Shown: positions 1 through 12,136, counted from the stretch's first letter. The stretch is 64,000 bases of DNA from Sinotaia quadrata (GCA_028829895.1 CM054184.1:53613201-53677200), one strand, 5' to 3'. Program-made: numbers and translations. Notes: generated from the sequence alone by a model not told the origin.

Positions 1-5
1 TCTGC

Positions 6-6
<1 letters not shown>

Positions 7-36
<30 letters not shown>

Positions 37-66
37 GCTAGCTAGCTAGCTAGCTAGCTAGCTATC
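7..66. repeat. Microsatellite (TATC)n then (TAGC)n
   Basis: Pure tetranucleotide run with a switch from TATC to TAGC units near position 36. Confidence 0.95.
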
Positions 67-149
67 CCTTAGTCTTGCCGACCGTTGTCCACCACTAATG
101 ACTTGAGAACCAGCTTCCTCCATTCCATTCTGTTCTCTGATAATCTTAC

Positions 150-1160
150 TGCTTGAGCTTTCATTATAAGGACCTTTGTCACGTGACTTTATTTGCTTTG
201 AGTCTTTACTACAATGACCATTGTCATGTGACTTCGCTTGATTTAGTTTACAAAATGCCTTTGTCATTGGAGTTTATTTACCTTTAACTTTAGACTTCAT
301 TACAATAATCATTGTCATGACTTCGCTTGAAATCTTTATTAGAAAAAAAGCATTGTGACTGGATTTTATTTGCCATTAATTTAGATTTCTGTACAATAAC
401 TGTTGTCTCGCGACTTTATTTGCTTTATAGTTTAGTCGTCATTATAGGGTCCTTCATGACGTTTATGACATAGTTTAGTCATCATTATTAGTACCTTCAT
501 GGCTTTATAGTTTATCCTTCATTAAAAGAACTTTGGTAATGTGAATTTATTGCTTTTATTGGTTAAAACCTTTGTCACGTGAGTTTATTTGGTTTACACT
601 TTAGTCTTTATTCCAAGGACTGAAAGTATGTGGTTTACAGTTTAATCTTCATTTGTAAGACTTTATTGCATGTTTAATAGCTTTGTCTTCTTTACGCATC
701 TTCGTTACGTGACTTTATTGACCCCATAGCTTTATCTTTGTTACAAAGACTTTTGTCAGTATCTTTATTGGCCCTATACCTTTATTTCAAGTACCTTTGT
801 CTTGTAACTTTATTGGTCCTATAGCTTTGTCTTTGTTACATGGACCTTTGTCATGTAGCTTTAATGGTCCTTTAGCTTTGTTTTTGTTACAAGGACCTTT
901 GTCACGTAACTTTATTGGTCCTATAACTTTGCCTTTGTAACAAAGACCTTTATCATGTAACTATATTGGCCCCTTAGCTTTATCTTTATTACAAGGACCT
1001 ATGCCACGTAGCTTAAATTTGGTGTATAGTTTAATTTTTAACAAAAACATTTGTCACGTGCGGTTTATTTTTTTGATCCTCCAATACAAGGATCTTTGTC
1101 ACTTGAGTTTATTTGTTTTACAATCTAGCCTTTACTATAAGGACCATACCACGTGATTTT
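150..1160. repeat. Degenerate array, about 51 bp, rich in CACGTG palindromes
   Basis: Units resemble AAGGACCTTTGTCACGTGAC followed by TTTATTGGTCCTATAGCTTT. Spacing between GGACC words near 842, 893 and 944 is about 51. Older units have drifted. No gene is seen here. Confidence 0.7.
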
Positions 1161-1287
1161 GTTTTAGAGTATAGATTTTACTACAGTACATAAAGAAATA
1201 ATAATATTACTGTATTCTAACAAATATGACATTGCAAATACCGCTTACATCTACTTCAGTACCTTGGTCTTCACTCAAGACTTGATT

Positions 1288-1432
1288 ATCCTTACGAGTG
1301 CAGTATGTGATTAGCCTTACGAGTGCAGTATGTGATTAGCCTTACGAGTGTAGTGTGTGATTGGCCTTACGAGTGTAGTGCACGATTAGCCTCACGAGTG
1401 CACTGTGTGACTAGCCTCACGAGTGCAGTGAA
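1288..1432. repeat. Minisatellite, 25 bp
   Basis: About six units of CCTTACGAGTGCAGTATGTG plus ATTAG. Confidence 0.85.
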
Positions 1433-1610
1433 ATTTGTGTGATTAATATGACGTCAATAGTGGTGCCAGAAATTTGTGTGATTAATATGACGAACTCAGT
1501 GGTGCCTGATTTGTGTGACTAATACAACAATGCTAATGGTGCCTAGTTTGTGATTAAAGTGACGAGCCGAAATGGTGCCTAATTTTTGTGATTAATATGA
1601 TGAATTTAAA
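1430..1610. repeat. Minisatellite, about 45 bp
   Basis: Three to four drifted units with GTGATTAATATGACG and GTGGTGCC. Confidence 0.6.
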
Positions 1611-1954
1611 GATGCTCCAAGTTTTCTAATATTGGTAAGTCTAAAACAAAGCCCTCATGCTATTCATACATTTATTTGTTTGTATGGGGTTCCCTTGTCT
1701 CCCAGTTTTCTAGTATTGGTAAATCTACTGCAAATCATCATGATTATTTTCACTCGTTTATTTATTTGAAGGGAGCATCCTAATCTCCCAACTATAAATC
1801 CATTACATTCCCCACTCCCCCCCTCCCCCGTATATTCATTTATTTGCACAGAATTATATTAAACATTCACATCATATCCCCCGTAATTTCGTTTATCCTG
1901 AAATTTTAGAAGTTCGACTCTCGACTCACACTATTACTAATCACTATACCTGTC

Positions 1955-2068
1955 TTGTTAAAGGTGACAAATGACTATACCTGAACTTGCTAAAGGTGAC
2001 ACAGCGATAATGTCTCTTTTTTTAAAGGTGACAGTTAACTGTACCTTTTCGGCTTTTTTCCCTCCAAG
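1955..2068 (+). repeat. Repeated acceptor motif before the exon at 2069
   Basis: Three copies of (T/C)TAAAGGTGACA, near 1959, 1992 and 2021, precede the real CCAAG/GTGACACAGCG. One copy matches the exon for 11 bases. Confidence 0.6.
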
Positions 2069-2375
2069 GTGACACAGCGCTGTAAAGGAAGTGGAGGTAA
2101 GCCGAGGTCAAGAGGAGATTTTGCAGAAGAGTGCTGGCAGGAGTTTGTGTATGACCAACAGTTGCCCGTCGGTTTGTCTAACCGTCAGACAATCGTGTAT
2201 CTCATATGTCAGCGTTTTTCCTCTGCATCTTCACTCGGCAAAGCTTTTGGTCATAAGCAGCCATATTTTGCCACCATTTACGATATCAAGGGCCGAGGTC
2301 CAGTTGTTTCCCTTGCACACTTGAAAGAAATGGGTGACACTTCATGGCCAGATACTCCTTACTTTATAGAACACA
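2069..2375 (+). CDS. Unrecognised gene, coding exon (antepenultimate)
   Basis: Open from the acceptor at 2068/2069 to the donor gtaagt at 2376, ending in phase 1. It encodes about 102 residues including the segment CWQEFVYDQQLPVGLSNRQ. The exact acceptor is uncertain because several copies of the same acceptor motif lie just upstream. Confidence 0.65.
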
Positions 2376-5300
2376 GTAAGTTAAATTAAAATAATAATTA
2401 ATAATGCTTGCAATTTATTAACAACTTTGTAAAGCTTCCTTAGCGATTATACTTACTCCAGCTTCATACTTTACATAGGCATTTCATGCACTATTATCAT
2501 AATTTACATAGGCATTTCATTCACTATTATCATACTTTATATAGGCATTTTATTCACTATTATCATACTTTACATAGGCATTTCATTCACTATTATCATA
2601 CTTTACATAGGCATTTCATTCACTATTGTCATACTTTACATACATATTTCACTAGTATCATACTTAACACTAGATATTTGTCCATGGCTTTGCTCGTGTA
2701 AATGTTGGTATTTGGAATATGTTGCTAGTAAAATTATTTTATAATATGTTTGTTTCGCTTCGCTTGTGTAAATGCCAGCAGAATATAGACTGTTAACTAT
2801 ACATTTTTGTTAGCTCAACTTTTGTAAATGAAGTGCTTCTTTGTATACAGCATTGTGAATCTTGTTAAAAGGAAGAGATTGTCGCTGTTGCCAACAATAG
2901 ATGCGATTGCTACATAAGGCAAGACTCCAATCGTGTGGCAAAAAATCCTGCAATTTATAATTAAAATACTCAGAGACTGCTAATATTCATTACATAGTGC
3001 TCTTTAAATAAAGACTAATCATTTTCTCTGAGCACAATCTCACTAACCAGAAATAAACATAAATTAATTATACATAGAAATTTATCAAGATTCCATTCTA
3101 CACAAAATTAGTAATTAAAAAATAATGTAAAAGCAACAGGTACCTTCCGTTCAGCGAAAACCAAGGATTAAAGTTATCTGTAACAATGTAGCTTATGGAT
3201 TCCCTTAAAAAAATCTCATAGGCTCTTTTTTCTCAAGCCTTCTGGCTTATCATTCTTATTTATATTATTATATTTCTTATCATTCACACAGAAATTTGGA
3301 GATTTACACTTCCGAAATCTGGGCTTCTGCTACACACCTGGCATATGTCGTTGTCATGGGAAAAAGCACATGGCTAGGGTTTACTCCCCCTATTTAAAGG
3401 TTTCTCTGTTTGACCTAAGCTCTCATTCACATGTAGGATTAACAATACTTCCGACTTCTTTCCACTCACTTGTTTATTTTTTAATGGACTGGCCGGACTT
3501 CCGCCTGACCGGTGCTCATGACATTAACTAGCTTACTTCTCTTGACCCAGAAAAACATCCTTGGTCTTACTGGTGATGTAATAGATACGTCATATGCCTG
3601 TACAAGCCCTTGTTAATTGTATCCAGTTATAGAATAGTTAAATGGGTGTTTCGTTTTTGTTGGCGTGTGGTTAGATAATGTTAAAGACTTAATTGTATCC
3701 AGCTATACATGTACGTTAAACGGGTGTTGTAATGCAGGTTTGGTGGAGGAGGATGCGGACACTGCCTGGTTCCTTCGTAGGGCGCAGCGTGGTCTTCTCA
3801 GTCTGCAGGACCTCGGCCACTGTCCAAGTGAGCACAGCTGTCAACTGGCGGCACATCAGGTAATGTCACTTTGTCAAAGGTCACCCTAGCATATTACATT
3901 GTCATGAACAAGATTGCCCTTCGTTGAATAATTAATTATACATATGAGTCACTTTGTGTTTCCCAGTCAAAGTTCATCCTAGCATATTATACTGTCATGA
4001 ACAAGATTGCACTTCATTGAATAATTAATTATACATATGAGTCACTTTGTGTTTCGCAGTCAAAGTTCATCCTAGCATATTATACTGTAATGAACAAGAT
4101 TGCCCTTTACTGACTATAGCTATTTATACACGAGTCACTTTGTAAATTGTATGCTGCAATACGTGTTGTGCTGACTTCACTGAATAATTACAAATATAAT
4201 AAATCACTCTTGCTTATTGTATTGTAATGCACACATTCTGCTAGGTTTGGTGAACAATTATATACAAATAATAAACCAGTCTTGCTTAGTGTATACAATA
4301 TATACAGTTATAATTATTATATAGTATAATAAAGTCAAATAATAAATCAGTCTTGCTTATTGTATACAATTATAATTATTATATAGTATAATAAAGTCAA
4401 ATAATAAATCAGTCTTGCTTATTGTATACAATATATACAATTATAATTATTATATAGTATAATAAAGTCAAATAATAAATCAGTCTTGCCTATTGTATAC
4501 AATTATTATTACAAAATATAATAAAGTCAAATAATAAATCAGTCTTGATTATTGTATACAATTTTTATTATTATTATTACGTAATATAATAAAGTCAAAT
4601 AATATTTACTTATCAGTTCTTTTTATACGTTTTTGCAAAAAAGAAACATTTAGCACTTTTAACAGAATGTGCAAATATTTGATAGTTTTCTTTGCTTCAG
4701 TAAACATATTTTAATTATTTGTTACAAATTCTGTTTGCTGCTAGTAGTGTCGATGATTAATTCTGCTTTTGACATATTTTGCTTTTTGTCTAGATGAAGT
4801 GAATTTGAAGCACAGTCCAGAGAAATTAGTCACTGGTTGTTAAAATTTAGATTTAAATCCAATCATTTAATTTCAGAAGAAAACCACTTGAATAGTCAGA
4901 GCTCATTTGACCGTCTCAATATTTCATGGGTCAACCGAACCCTAACCCTAATGGGCTCAGTATGATTCCCCCCCCCCCCAAGGAAAAAAAACCTAAAAAT
5001 AAACTCTCCAGTGCAAAAGTAGTCCTCTCAGTCAATCACCCTTCTTATACCAATCCTGAGAACTAATGATCTTACGTGTGTAAATATTGTAATCCAATCG
5101 GTTCTCACATATGTAAGTTCTGTAAACCAATCAGTTCTCACTGTGTAAGTTCTGTAAACCAATCAGTTCTCACTGTGTAAGTTCTGTAAACCAATCAGTT
5201 CTCACTGTGTAAGTTCTGTAAACCAATCAGTTCTCAAATGTCTAAGCTTTGTAAACCAATCAGCTCACACATTTATAAGTTCTGTAAACCAATCAGTTCT

Positions 5301-7508
5301 CACGTAGGAGAGTAGTGAGCTAATAATTCCTTACAACAGATTTGTAAGCCAACTCATGTAACAGTACAGTGAGCCAATAATTCCTTACAATAGATTTGTG
5401 AGCCAACTCATGTAACAATACAGTGAGCTAATAATTCCTTACAATAGATTTGTGAGCCAACTCACATAACAATACAGTGAGACAATAGATTTGTGAGCCA
5501 ACTCACATAACAATACAGTGAGACAATAGATTTGCGAGCCAACTCATGTAACAATACAGTGAGACAATAGATTTGTGAGCCAACTCACATAACAATACAG
5601 TGAGACAATAGATTTGCGAGCCAACTCATGTAACAATACAGTGAGCTAATAATTCCTTACAATAGATTTGTGAGCCAACTCACATAACAATACAGTGAGA
5701 CAATAGATTTGTGAGCCAACTCATGTAACAATACAATGAGCTAATAATTCCTTACAATAGATTTGTGAGCCAACTCACATAACAATACAGTGAGACAATA
5801 GATTTGTGAGCCAACTCATGTAACAATACAATGAGCTAATAATTCCTTACAATAGATTTGCAAATCAATTCATGTAACAAAGCAGTGTTTCCCTAGGGTC
5901 AACCTAACTGCATCAACGTAATGGCACTTCTTGGGCGGCATGGAAAAAATCTGTTACACTAGGGGCGCCGTGAACCGAGGAAGTATGGAACTACTGTAAT
6001 AAAACATAGCATTTCAATAACCAAGTGAACAAAAATCTACAGCACTTCAATAACCAAGTGAACAAAAATTGACTACTTCAAGCATGTGTATTTATTAAAC
6101 TTTATCTAAAATGTCACGTGTTTCAACTTTTTTAAACGTCCTGTTTAAGTAACCAACAAATTTTATTAATGTTTATATTTTAGTTGTAAAAGTTTAAAAA
6201 GTAGCCAGCAAATGTTATTAATGTTTGAATTTTAGTTGTAAAAGTTTAAGTAACCAACAAATTTTATTAATGGCTATATTTTAGCTGTAAAAGTAAAATG
6301 GAAATCAAGATTAACCTTGATACACGAAATCGACCCATGGACACTACAGATCAAGGACGACAACTTGGCCATAGCTATTTCTTTGCAGAGAAGCCGCAAC
6401 AGTTCGAGACTGCAGTGAAGAGAACTTTATTGTGTCATACCTTAAATATACAACAGTAGTCCTCTGTGTCATCAAACTCGTTTTGTGTGCAGTAGTAACA
6501 TCTTGCAGAAAAACGCTTTTCAGTCGTTTATATTAGCTGGGGCTGATAAAGTGTGCCACATGTTATCACAACACAACATTATGGAAACTTATTTTTCTGG
6601 TTGACCTAGATTCTCTTTCACTTGGTCCTTGACTTGTGATATAATTACACATCGGTGATGTTTTGTTGTCAGGTATATACAACATTAGATGATGTTTTGA
6701 CGTTAGGTGTATACAACTTTACATGCTGTTTGGTTGTCAGGTGTACAATTCTAGTTGATGTTTTGTTGTCAGTATGTAAAACTACAGCTGATATGTTTTC
6801 CAGGTTTTGCCATCGGATTATTCCTCTAGCACACACCGCACTGCACACTTGCTGTGGCCGGAACTGACAGGCCCTGACCCATTGGCTAGGCTGGCCACTT
6901 TTACACTGACCAACACTGCGCCTATGCATCAGGATTTGTACCCGGCGTGGCGCCATGCAATCATGCAAGTCAGACACTTTGCATTAGAGCAGTGTGGCTT
7001 GCCATTCATACCACCCAGTGAATTCGTTTCAGTACCACACGCTCACAAGCAAAACAAGCACCACCATCAGGGCAAGAAAGGGTCTGAACTCTACATTGCA
7101 TCTGGTATCATCCCCTCTCGTGACCCTATGGAAACGATAGGTACTGACGTCAACGTTCCCTTTATGTTTTGGTTGGCCGTCTGTTGTGTTAGCCAGGACA
7201 GCATTCTTCATGGTCGTACTAATAACTCTAATGTCGTTATGGAAACCAATAACACGCCAAGCGAGGGAGGCCACAAGACTGGGGATACGAACAAGAAGGA
7301 AAAATATTTGTCATTTGCTCTGTACGCCAGAAATATAGGGTCCAGGGACCAGGGGTCAGTGGTAGTAGCACCTGTGATGCAGCTGGAGATGTTGTTGCAA
7401 GACATCTATAAAACGTTACCCACTGATGCAAACGTCAATCTCTTTCCCGGTAACGCTGGCACTTGCAGCGAGTTGCGTCACGATGCGTCACGCACCATAA
7501 CAGTGTAA
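2069..7508 (+). CDS. 3' part of an unrecognised host gene (last three coding exons)
   Basis: Three exons join in frame: 2069-2375, 3738-3859 and 6804-7508 (stop TAA at 7506-7508). Splice sites are acceptor ccaag/GTG, donor gtaagt, acceptor gcag, donor gtaatg and acceptor ttttccag, and the phases agree across both introns. The visible product is about 377 residues. It has no signal peptide or membrane segment I can see, and its composition is that of an ordinary soluble protein, with a His/Lys-rich stretch (HKQNKHHHQGKKG) in the last exon. I do not recognise the family. The 5' exons must lie left of the window, because the first exon here begins at an acceptor and has no plausible ATG start. 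Codon use and base composition are richer in GC than the flanking introns, which supports real coding sequence. Confidence 0.7.
2470..2650. repeat. Minisatellite, 33 bp
   Basis: Five units of TTTACATAGGCATTTCATTC plus ACTATTATCATAC in the intron after exon 2069-2375. Confidence 0.9.
3738..3859 (+). CDS. Unrecognised gene, coding exon (penultimate)
   Basis: Acceptor tgtaatgcag before 3738 and donor gtaatg after 3859. It reads in the phase set by the previous exon and encodes a charged segment (VEEDADTAWFLRRAQRG) followed by LLSLQDLGHCPSEHSC. Confidence 0.65.
3863..4140. repeat. Minisatellite, about 94 bp
   Basis: Nearly three units with GTCACTTTGTG and CATCCTAGCATATTA. It begins four bases inside the intron after exon 3738-3859. 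Confidence 0.85.
4215..4610. repeat. Minisatellite, about 60-75 bp
   Basis: Units contain AATAAATCAGTCTTGCTTAT and ATAGTATAATAAAGTCAAAT. Confidence 0.85.
5075..5310. repeat. Minisatellite, 32 bp
   Basis: Seven units of AAGTTCTGTAAACCAATCAG plus TTCTCACTGTGT. CCAATCA is a CCAAT-box-like word in every unit. Confidence 0.9.
5305..5880. repeat. Minisatellite with two unit lengths (about 54 and 38 bp)
   Basis: Long units carry GAGCTAATAATTCCTTACAA. Short units replace it with GAGACAATAG. Both share ATTTGTGAGCCAACTCA. Long and short units alternate irregularly, which suggests unit exchange within the array. Confidence 0.9.
6000..6300. repeat. Two small minisatellites (33 and about 60 bp)
   Basis: Two units around CAATAACCAAGTGAAC, then three units with AACCAACAAATTTTATTAAT and TTTTAGTTGTAAAAG. 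Confidence 0.75.
6655..6803 (+). repeat. Acceptor-like minisatellite, about 36 bp, before the exon at 6804
   Basis: Four units of GATGTTTTGTTGTCAGGT type precede the real GATATGTTTTCCAG/GT. Each unit carries a pyrimidine-rich stretch and AG. Confidence 0.7.
6804..7508 (+). CDS. Unrecognised gene, terminal coding exon
   Basis: Acceptor gttttccag before 6804, then 234 codons and TAA. It is the longest uninterrupted host reading frame in the window. Hydrophobic patches (VPFMFWLAVCCVS near residue 112 of the exon) look like buried core rather than a membrane span. Confidence 0.75.
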   Translation, partial: VLPSDYSSSTHRTAHLLWPELTGPDPLARLATFTLTNTAPMHQDLYPAWRHAIMQVRHFALEQCGLPFIPPSEFVSVPHAHKQNKHHHQGKKGSELYIASGIIPSRDPMETIGTDVNVPFMFWLAVCCVSQDSILHGRTNNSNVVMETNNTPSEGGHKTGDTNKKEKYLSFALYARNIGSRDQGSVVVAPVMQLEMLLQDIYKTLPTDANVNLFPGNAGTCSELRHDASRTITV

Positions 7509-7580
7509 ATTTAATGCATGATCTGTCACTCACGTTAACACTGTAGCTCTAATGGAGGATGTCACGCAACATGTAGCGCT

Positions 7581-7586
7581 AATAAA
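7581..7586 (+). promoter_or_regulatory. Candidate polyadenylation signal AATAAA
   Basis: AATAAA lies 72 bases after the stop codon of the + strand gene. A second AATAAA occurs near 7998, so the site actually used is not decided by sequence. Confidence 0.35.
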
Positions 7587-8046
7587 TGATGTGTCACGTA
7601 CCTCAAGCACCATAAGTCATCGCAGACATAGCAAAGCCAACTTGTGACATGGTATGCACGAATGGTATCATCTGACGTAATTTCTGTTGTAGCCATTTCA
7701 TTGCATTAATTGGTAATAATATGAAGAAGAACATTGTATTATAACGAGATCCATTTCCATTTGCATCACACTGCAAAATGTACATTGTCCTATTTAGAAT
7801 GAATCTGTACTTACTTAATATCATGTAATATATAAATACGAGAAGCTTGCGTTTTGGGATAAGCTGTTGCTTTGCAGCACTACACAGAATTTCTTCTACT
7901 TTTGCTATTACTGTGATAACTAAATAGTTTGTATTTTGGATAAGCTGTTGCTTTGGTATGCTTTTGATCTTTGTGGTAACCAAAAACGTATCTGCTGAAT
8001 AAACTCTTACTATTTTATTGTGATTTTTGACGACGTTCAAGAGTCT

Positions 8047-8375
8047 AGACTCGTTTTAATATGTTCTGGAGTAGATTCCTGTGATGATGTTCTGGAGTAG
8101 ACAGATTCGTGAAATGACTTGAACTAGACAGATTCCTGTGATGATGTTCTGGAGTAGACAGATTCGTGAAATGACTTGAACTAGACAGATTCCTGTGATG
8201 ATGTTCTGGAGTAAACAGATTCGTGAAATGACTTGAACTAGACAGATTAGTGTGATGATGTTCTGGAGTAGACAGATTCATGAAATGACTTTCTGAACTA
8301 GACAGATTAGTGTGATGATGTTCTGGAGTAGAGAGATTCGTGACATGACTTTCTGAACTAGACAGATTAGTGTTT
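8047..8375. repeat. Minisatellite, 57 bp
   Basis: Six units with TGTGATGATGTTCTGGAGTA and GACAGATTCGTGAAATGACT. Open frames through it are by-products of the period, which is divisible by three. Confidence 0.9.
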
Positions 8376-8679
8376 CCATTTAATGCGTGTTCTTGGACAA
8401 GAATCTTTCTCTGCTCAACGGCCAGGCTGCTTGAAGTGAGTAATCAGTCGTCCAAGAAATGCAAACAGCTGCGTGTTTGTAGATGATACTCCCCTCCTGG
8501 TTACAACAGTGATTTTGAAAACATGCAGCAGATATATGCTAATAGCAATATGTTATTTCTTTGTTTATAGCTTCTTTCCTCAGAGAATAATTTGAAACAC
8601 GGTGGCATGTGTAGCATTATTTGCTTACAGTAGGACAATTTTTAGGAAATTAAGTATGAAAGTATACAATTTTTTCATA

Positions 8680-9010
8680 CTACTTTTTGTCTAACGAGAT
8701 TATGTTTGAATGTAAACGGTATTTATTTTTTCATACAACGTTTTGTTAAATGAGATTATGTTTGAATGTATACGGTATTTATTTTTTCATACAACGTTTT
8801 GTTAAATGAGATTATGTTTGAATGTATACGGTATTTATTTTTTCATACAACGTTTTGTTAAATGAGATTATATTAAGTGTTTACGTATTTATTTTTTCAT
8901 ATGTTTTGTTAAATGAGATTATATTCGATTGTGTACGGATTAATTTTTCATGCAACATTTTATCTAATGAGATTATGTTAAGTGTTTACGTATTTATTTT
9001 TTCACACGAC
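8680..9010. repeat. Minisatellite, about 56 bp
   Basis: About six units with TTTTGTTAAATGAGATTATG and TATTTATTTTTTCATAC. Confidence 0.9.
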
Positions 9011-9044
9011 CTTTTGTCAAGGAAATTGTATATTAACAGAAATA

Positions 9045-9165
9045 TTTAATTCTGTCTAATACACTAATGAGAATGCAGTTATAATACACTAATGAGTATG
9101 CAGTTATAATACTCTAATGAGAATGCAGTTATAATAATGTAATGAGAATGCAGTTATAATACACT
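9045..9165. repeat. Minisatellite, 25 bp
   Basis: Four to five units of AATGAGAATGCAGTTATAAT plus ACACT. Confidence 0.85.
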
Positions 9166-9399
9166 TCATTATTATTTCTGTTTTGCAGATGAGATTATGT
9201 ATAATGTCTAAATTTTTAGTAATGTAATGTTCCCCAAGGATTCCGTTTGGTGTTGACCATCATGATGCATACTTTGTATTTAATTCTGAAAAGCGGGACA
9301 ATATTAGTACACGACACATTAGTTCATGACGTATTTGTAAGGACTCATCGTACATGACATATTAGTACATGACATATTAGTCATGACTTATTGATAATG

Positions 9400-9700
9400 A
9401 GGAAACATAAGGTTCAGGGCAAAAGTATTTCTTCTATGAGCCAACAAGAGAATTCTAGCTATCAGAATATAAAATGTGTTTACTTAACAAGGTACAGGGC
9501 AAAAGTATTTCTTCTATGAGTCAACATCAACAAATTACTAGCTAACAGCGGGTAAAATGCTGACTTTATAGGGTAGAAAGTAAACGGGTTTTTCTATGAG
9601 TCAACATCAACAAATTACTAGCTAACAGTGGGTAAAATGCTCACTTGACAAGGTAGAAAGTGAACGGGGTTTTTCTACGAGTCATCATAAACGAAATCGA
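9400..9700. repeat. Minisatellite, about 100 bp
   Basis: Three units with ACAAGGTACAGGGCAAAAGT and CTATGAGTCAACATC. Related units return at 16727-17500, on the far side of the transposon cluster. Confidence 0.75.
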
Positions 9701-9794
9701 GAGTAAGAAACATTTTGGGTGGAACAAGGTACAATATTAATGTACATGTACTTTTGTTAGTGTGTACACTTTTCCGGAAATTATAGATGTAGCA

Positions 9795-10125
9795 AGGGGA
9801 GGTAAAATATTGGTTAATGTGCTTCACCTGGTAAAAGATGATAATCATGATTTAGCACAAAAGGGAGGTAAATATTGGTTAGTGTGCTTCACTTGGTAAA
9901 AGATGATAATCATGATTTAGCACAAAAGGGAGGTAAATATTGGTTAGTGTGCTTCACCTGGTAAAAGATGATAATCATAATTTAGCACAAAAGGGAGGTA
10001 AATATTGGTTAGTGTGCTTCACTTGGTAAAAGATGATAATCATGATTTAGCACAAAAGGGAGGTAAATATTGGTTAGTGTGCTTCACCTGGTAAAAGATG
10101 ATAATCATGATTTAGCAAAAGGGAG
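9795..10125. repeat. Minisatellite, about 65 bp
   Basis: Five nearly identical units with GGAGGTAAATATTGGTTAGT and AAAAGATGATAATCATGATT. Confidence 0.95.
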
Positions 10126-10506
10126 GTGAAGTGGTAAATATCAGTGTGTCTTGATCCTTTACCTGAATGAGATTTTAATACTTTATAGTCAAGTTGCCAA
10201 GATCAAAATACCGGTCTATACAGATGGCAATTTTTGTTCTTTCCTGCTGGTAGATTCAAACCTGCACCTCTTGGCTGAGAGTTATGGCATTTTATTTCTT
10301 GCCATCTGTATTTGAAGTTTTATTGCTGTCTCAGATACTAAATTCTTTTCTCCTCTAGTAAGCATGACCATATGCAGTCCTTTGCGGTCAAATTGTTTTT
10401 CCTTTCTCCAGTAAGCTTGGCTTATTATTATTACTACTTTTCTTAAAAGGATTATTTAGATCTGGTTCACATTTTTAGTTCGGGTGTCTGCTGTTTGTAA
10501 TACATC

Positions 10507-12136
10507 AAGGATGTCAAACTCAATCGCACAGGGGCCAAAACTCAAAACACACGGTTGTGGGCCGAACTGTATAAACACTCACTGAACAGTGGAAAACTAA
10601 ACCTTTTTAAAACACTAATATGAATTAAAACAGACAAAAGTTCAAATAATAACAAATCAAGGCATACCGATTTTCGCTCCTATGCCAATGTGTTAGAGCT
10701 GGATGTTTGGCATTTTTTCTTGGCAACAAGTTCGTTTATAGTTGGAGTAAGGTTCTGTGTGTTGGAGATTCTCAGGATGGACTGCAGGTGTTCATCAGTG
10801 AGACAAGTCCTGTGTGATGCTTTGTTAATCTTCATCACAGAGAACAACTGCTCAGACACACATACATGTGCTACCAAATATGCTTAGGTGCGGGCCGCAT
10901 GTAGACGAAGCTGGGGCATCGCTCCAGGAATGAAACGAGTGAACTGTGCAGGACCCAGAGAGTCGTACTTTGCCTTTTGTGCCCCATTACACTGCAGCTC
11001 TATGAGTTCCATCTGCAAATGTACAGGTGCAGTTTCCACGTCGATGGCAAATGGGTTGCGAAACAGATAAAAATTACTTTTCTGTGTTTCAAAGTCACTA
11101 AAGCACTGTGCGAAATCAGCGTGAAGTGAGCTCAGTTTTTCAACAAACTGTGCATTTGGGAAAACCATGGTGCTGACTTGGTTCAACATTGCTTTGCAAC
11201 AAGGAAAACGAGACAAGTTGCATTGGTGCATTTGTGTTTCCCGTAAGTGCAATTTTACTTGAAATGCCTTCACTGCATCATGCATATCAGTGATCAAGTG
11301 GTCCCATCCCTGGAACTGCAGGTTCAAGATGTTGAGATGAGTGGTTATGTCAGACAGAAATGCCGACTCACATTTCCACTTTTCATCCCGCAAAACTATG
11401 GAACCATTTCCTTTACTGTCCATAAACTGACATATTTCCTCAATTAGAAACTCTCCTTCAGTAAATGGTCGGGCTGATTTGTGATCTCCTCTGCCACAAT
11501 AAAACTTGCTTTCACAGCAACTTCACTTCATGATTTTGAATTAATGAAAAATGTCTGCTGTGATGTTAGATTTCTTTTCAATTCTTCTACCTATTGTAGC
11601 TTCTGCTCTGAATTCAGATTTTTCAACTTGTCTTGATGTTTAGTCTCATAGTGCAGTCTCAGATTATACTCCTTGATCACAGCCACATTATCTCCACAAA
11701 TTAGACACACGGGTTTACTGCCAATATCAGTAAACATATATTCACCCTCCCAGGGGCTTTTCAGAAACAACTTTTCTCTTGGCCATTTTAACGACTACTT
11801 TGATTTAAAATTAAGATCGTTCATCTACCGACAGAAGTAGATTGGTATGACGTAAGTGGGAAGGAGTGATGTAATATCCTGGCAATACACAACTTTCATT
11901 TATTATGAGCCAATACATAAAGAGTAACAGGACATTGCTAGGTTACTGTAATGACGAAATCCACCTATTACACAGCTTTCATTTTTGCTTATTCAGATTG
12001 ACTCGGATAATGCTCTTTTATTTGGCAAGGCTTCTACATTAGGGAATTTGATTTCTTCTCCACATCGCCGAGCCATTAAAAATAGTTTTGCCTAAAATTT
12101 TCTTTTGGGCTGGATATAATTGTACACCAGGTTAGA
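10507..12136 (-). mobile_element. hAT transposon copy 1, broken
   Basis: Reads on the - strand. Near 11790-11590 it encodes an N-terminal zinc-finger segment with CLICG followed by NLRLHYETKH. At 11423-10884 and 10877-10680 (different frames) it encodes the transposase C-terminal half, including VAHVCVSEQLFSVMKINK. This matches hAT transposases of the GTF2IRD2/ZBED-like group. The middle of the transposase is deleted and frameshifts are present. A terminal inverted repeat lies at the left end (GATGTCAAACTCAA from 10511). The right end is cut at 12136. Confidence 0.75.

Noticed and set aside
4938..4953. Telomere-like CCCTAA repeats (also near 58186 and 58245)
   Set aside because: Only two units, embedded in unrelated sequence. 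The later pair is part of a two-copy minisatellite.
7603..8040. 145-residue - strand open frame after the left gene
   Set aside because: It starts at a non-ATG codon, has low-complexity AT-rich codons and contains an internal repeat. No family is recognised.
8045..8281. Open frame with a TPEHHHRNLSSSSHFTNL-type repeat
   Set aside because: It arises from a 57-bp minisatellite whose length is divisible by three. There is no start context and no homology.
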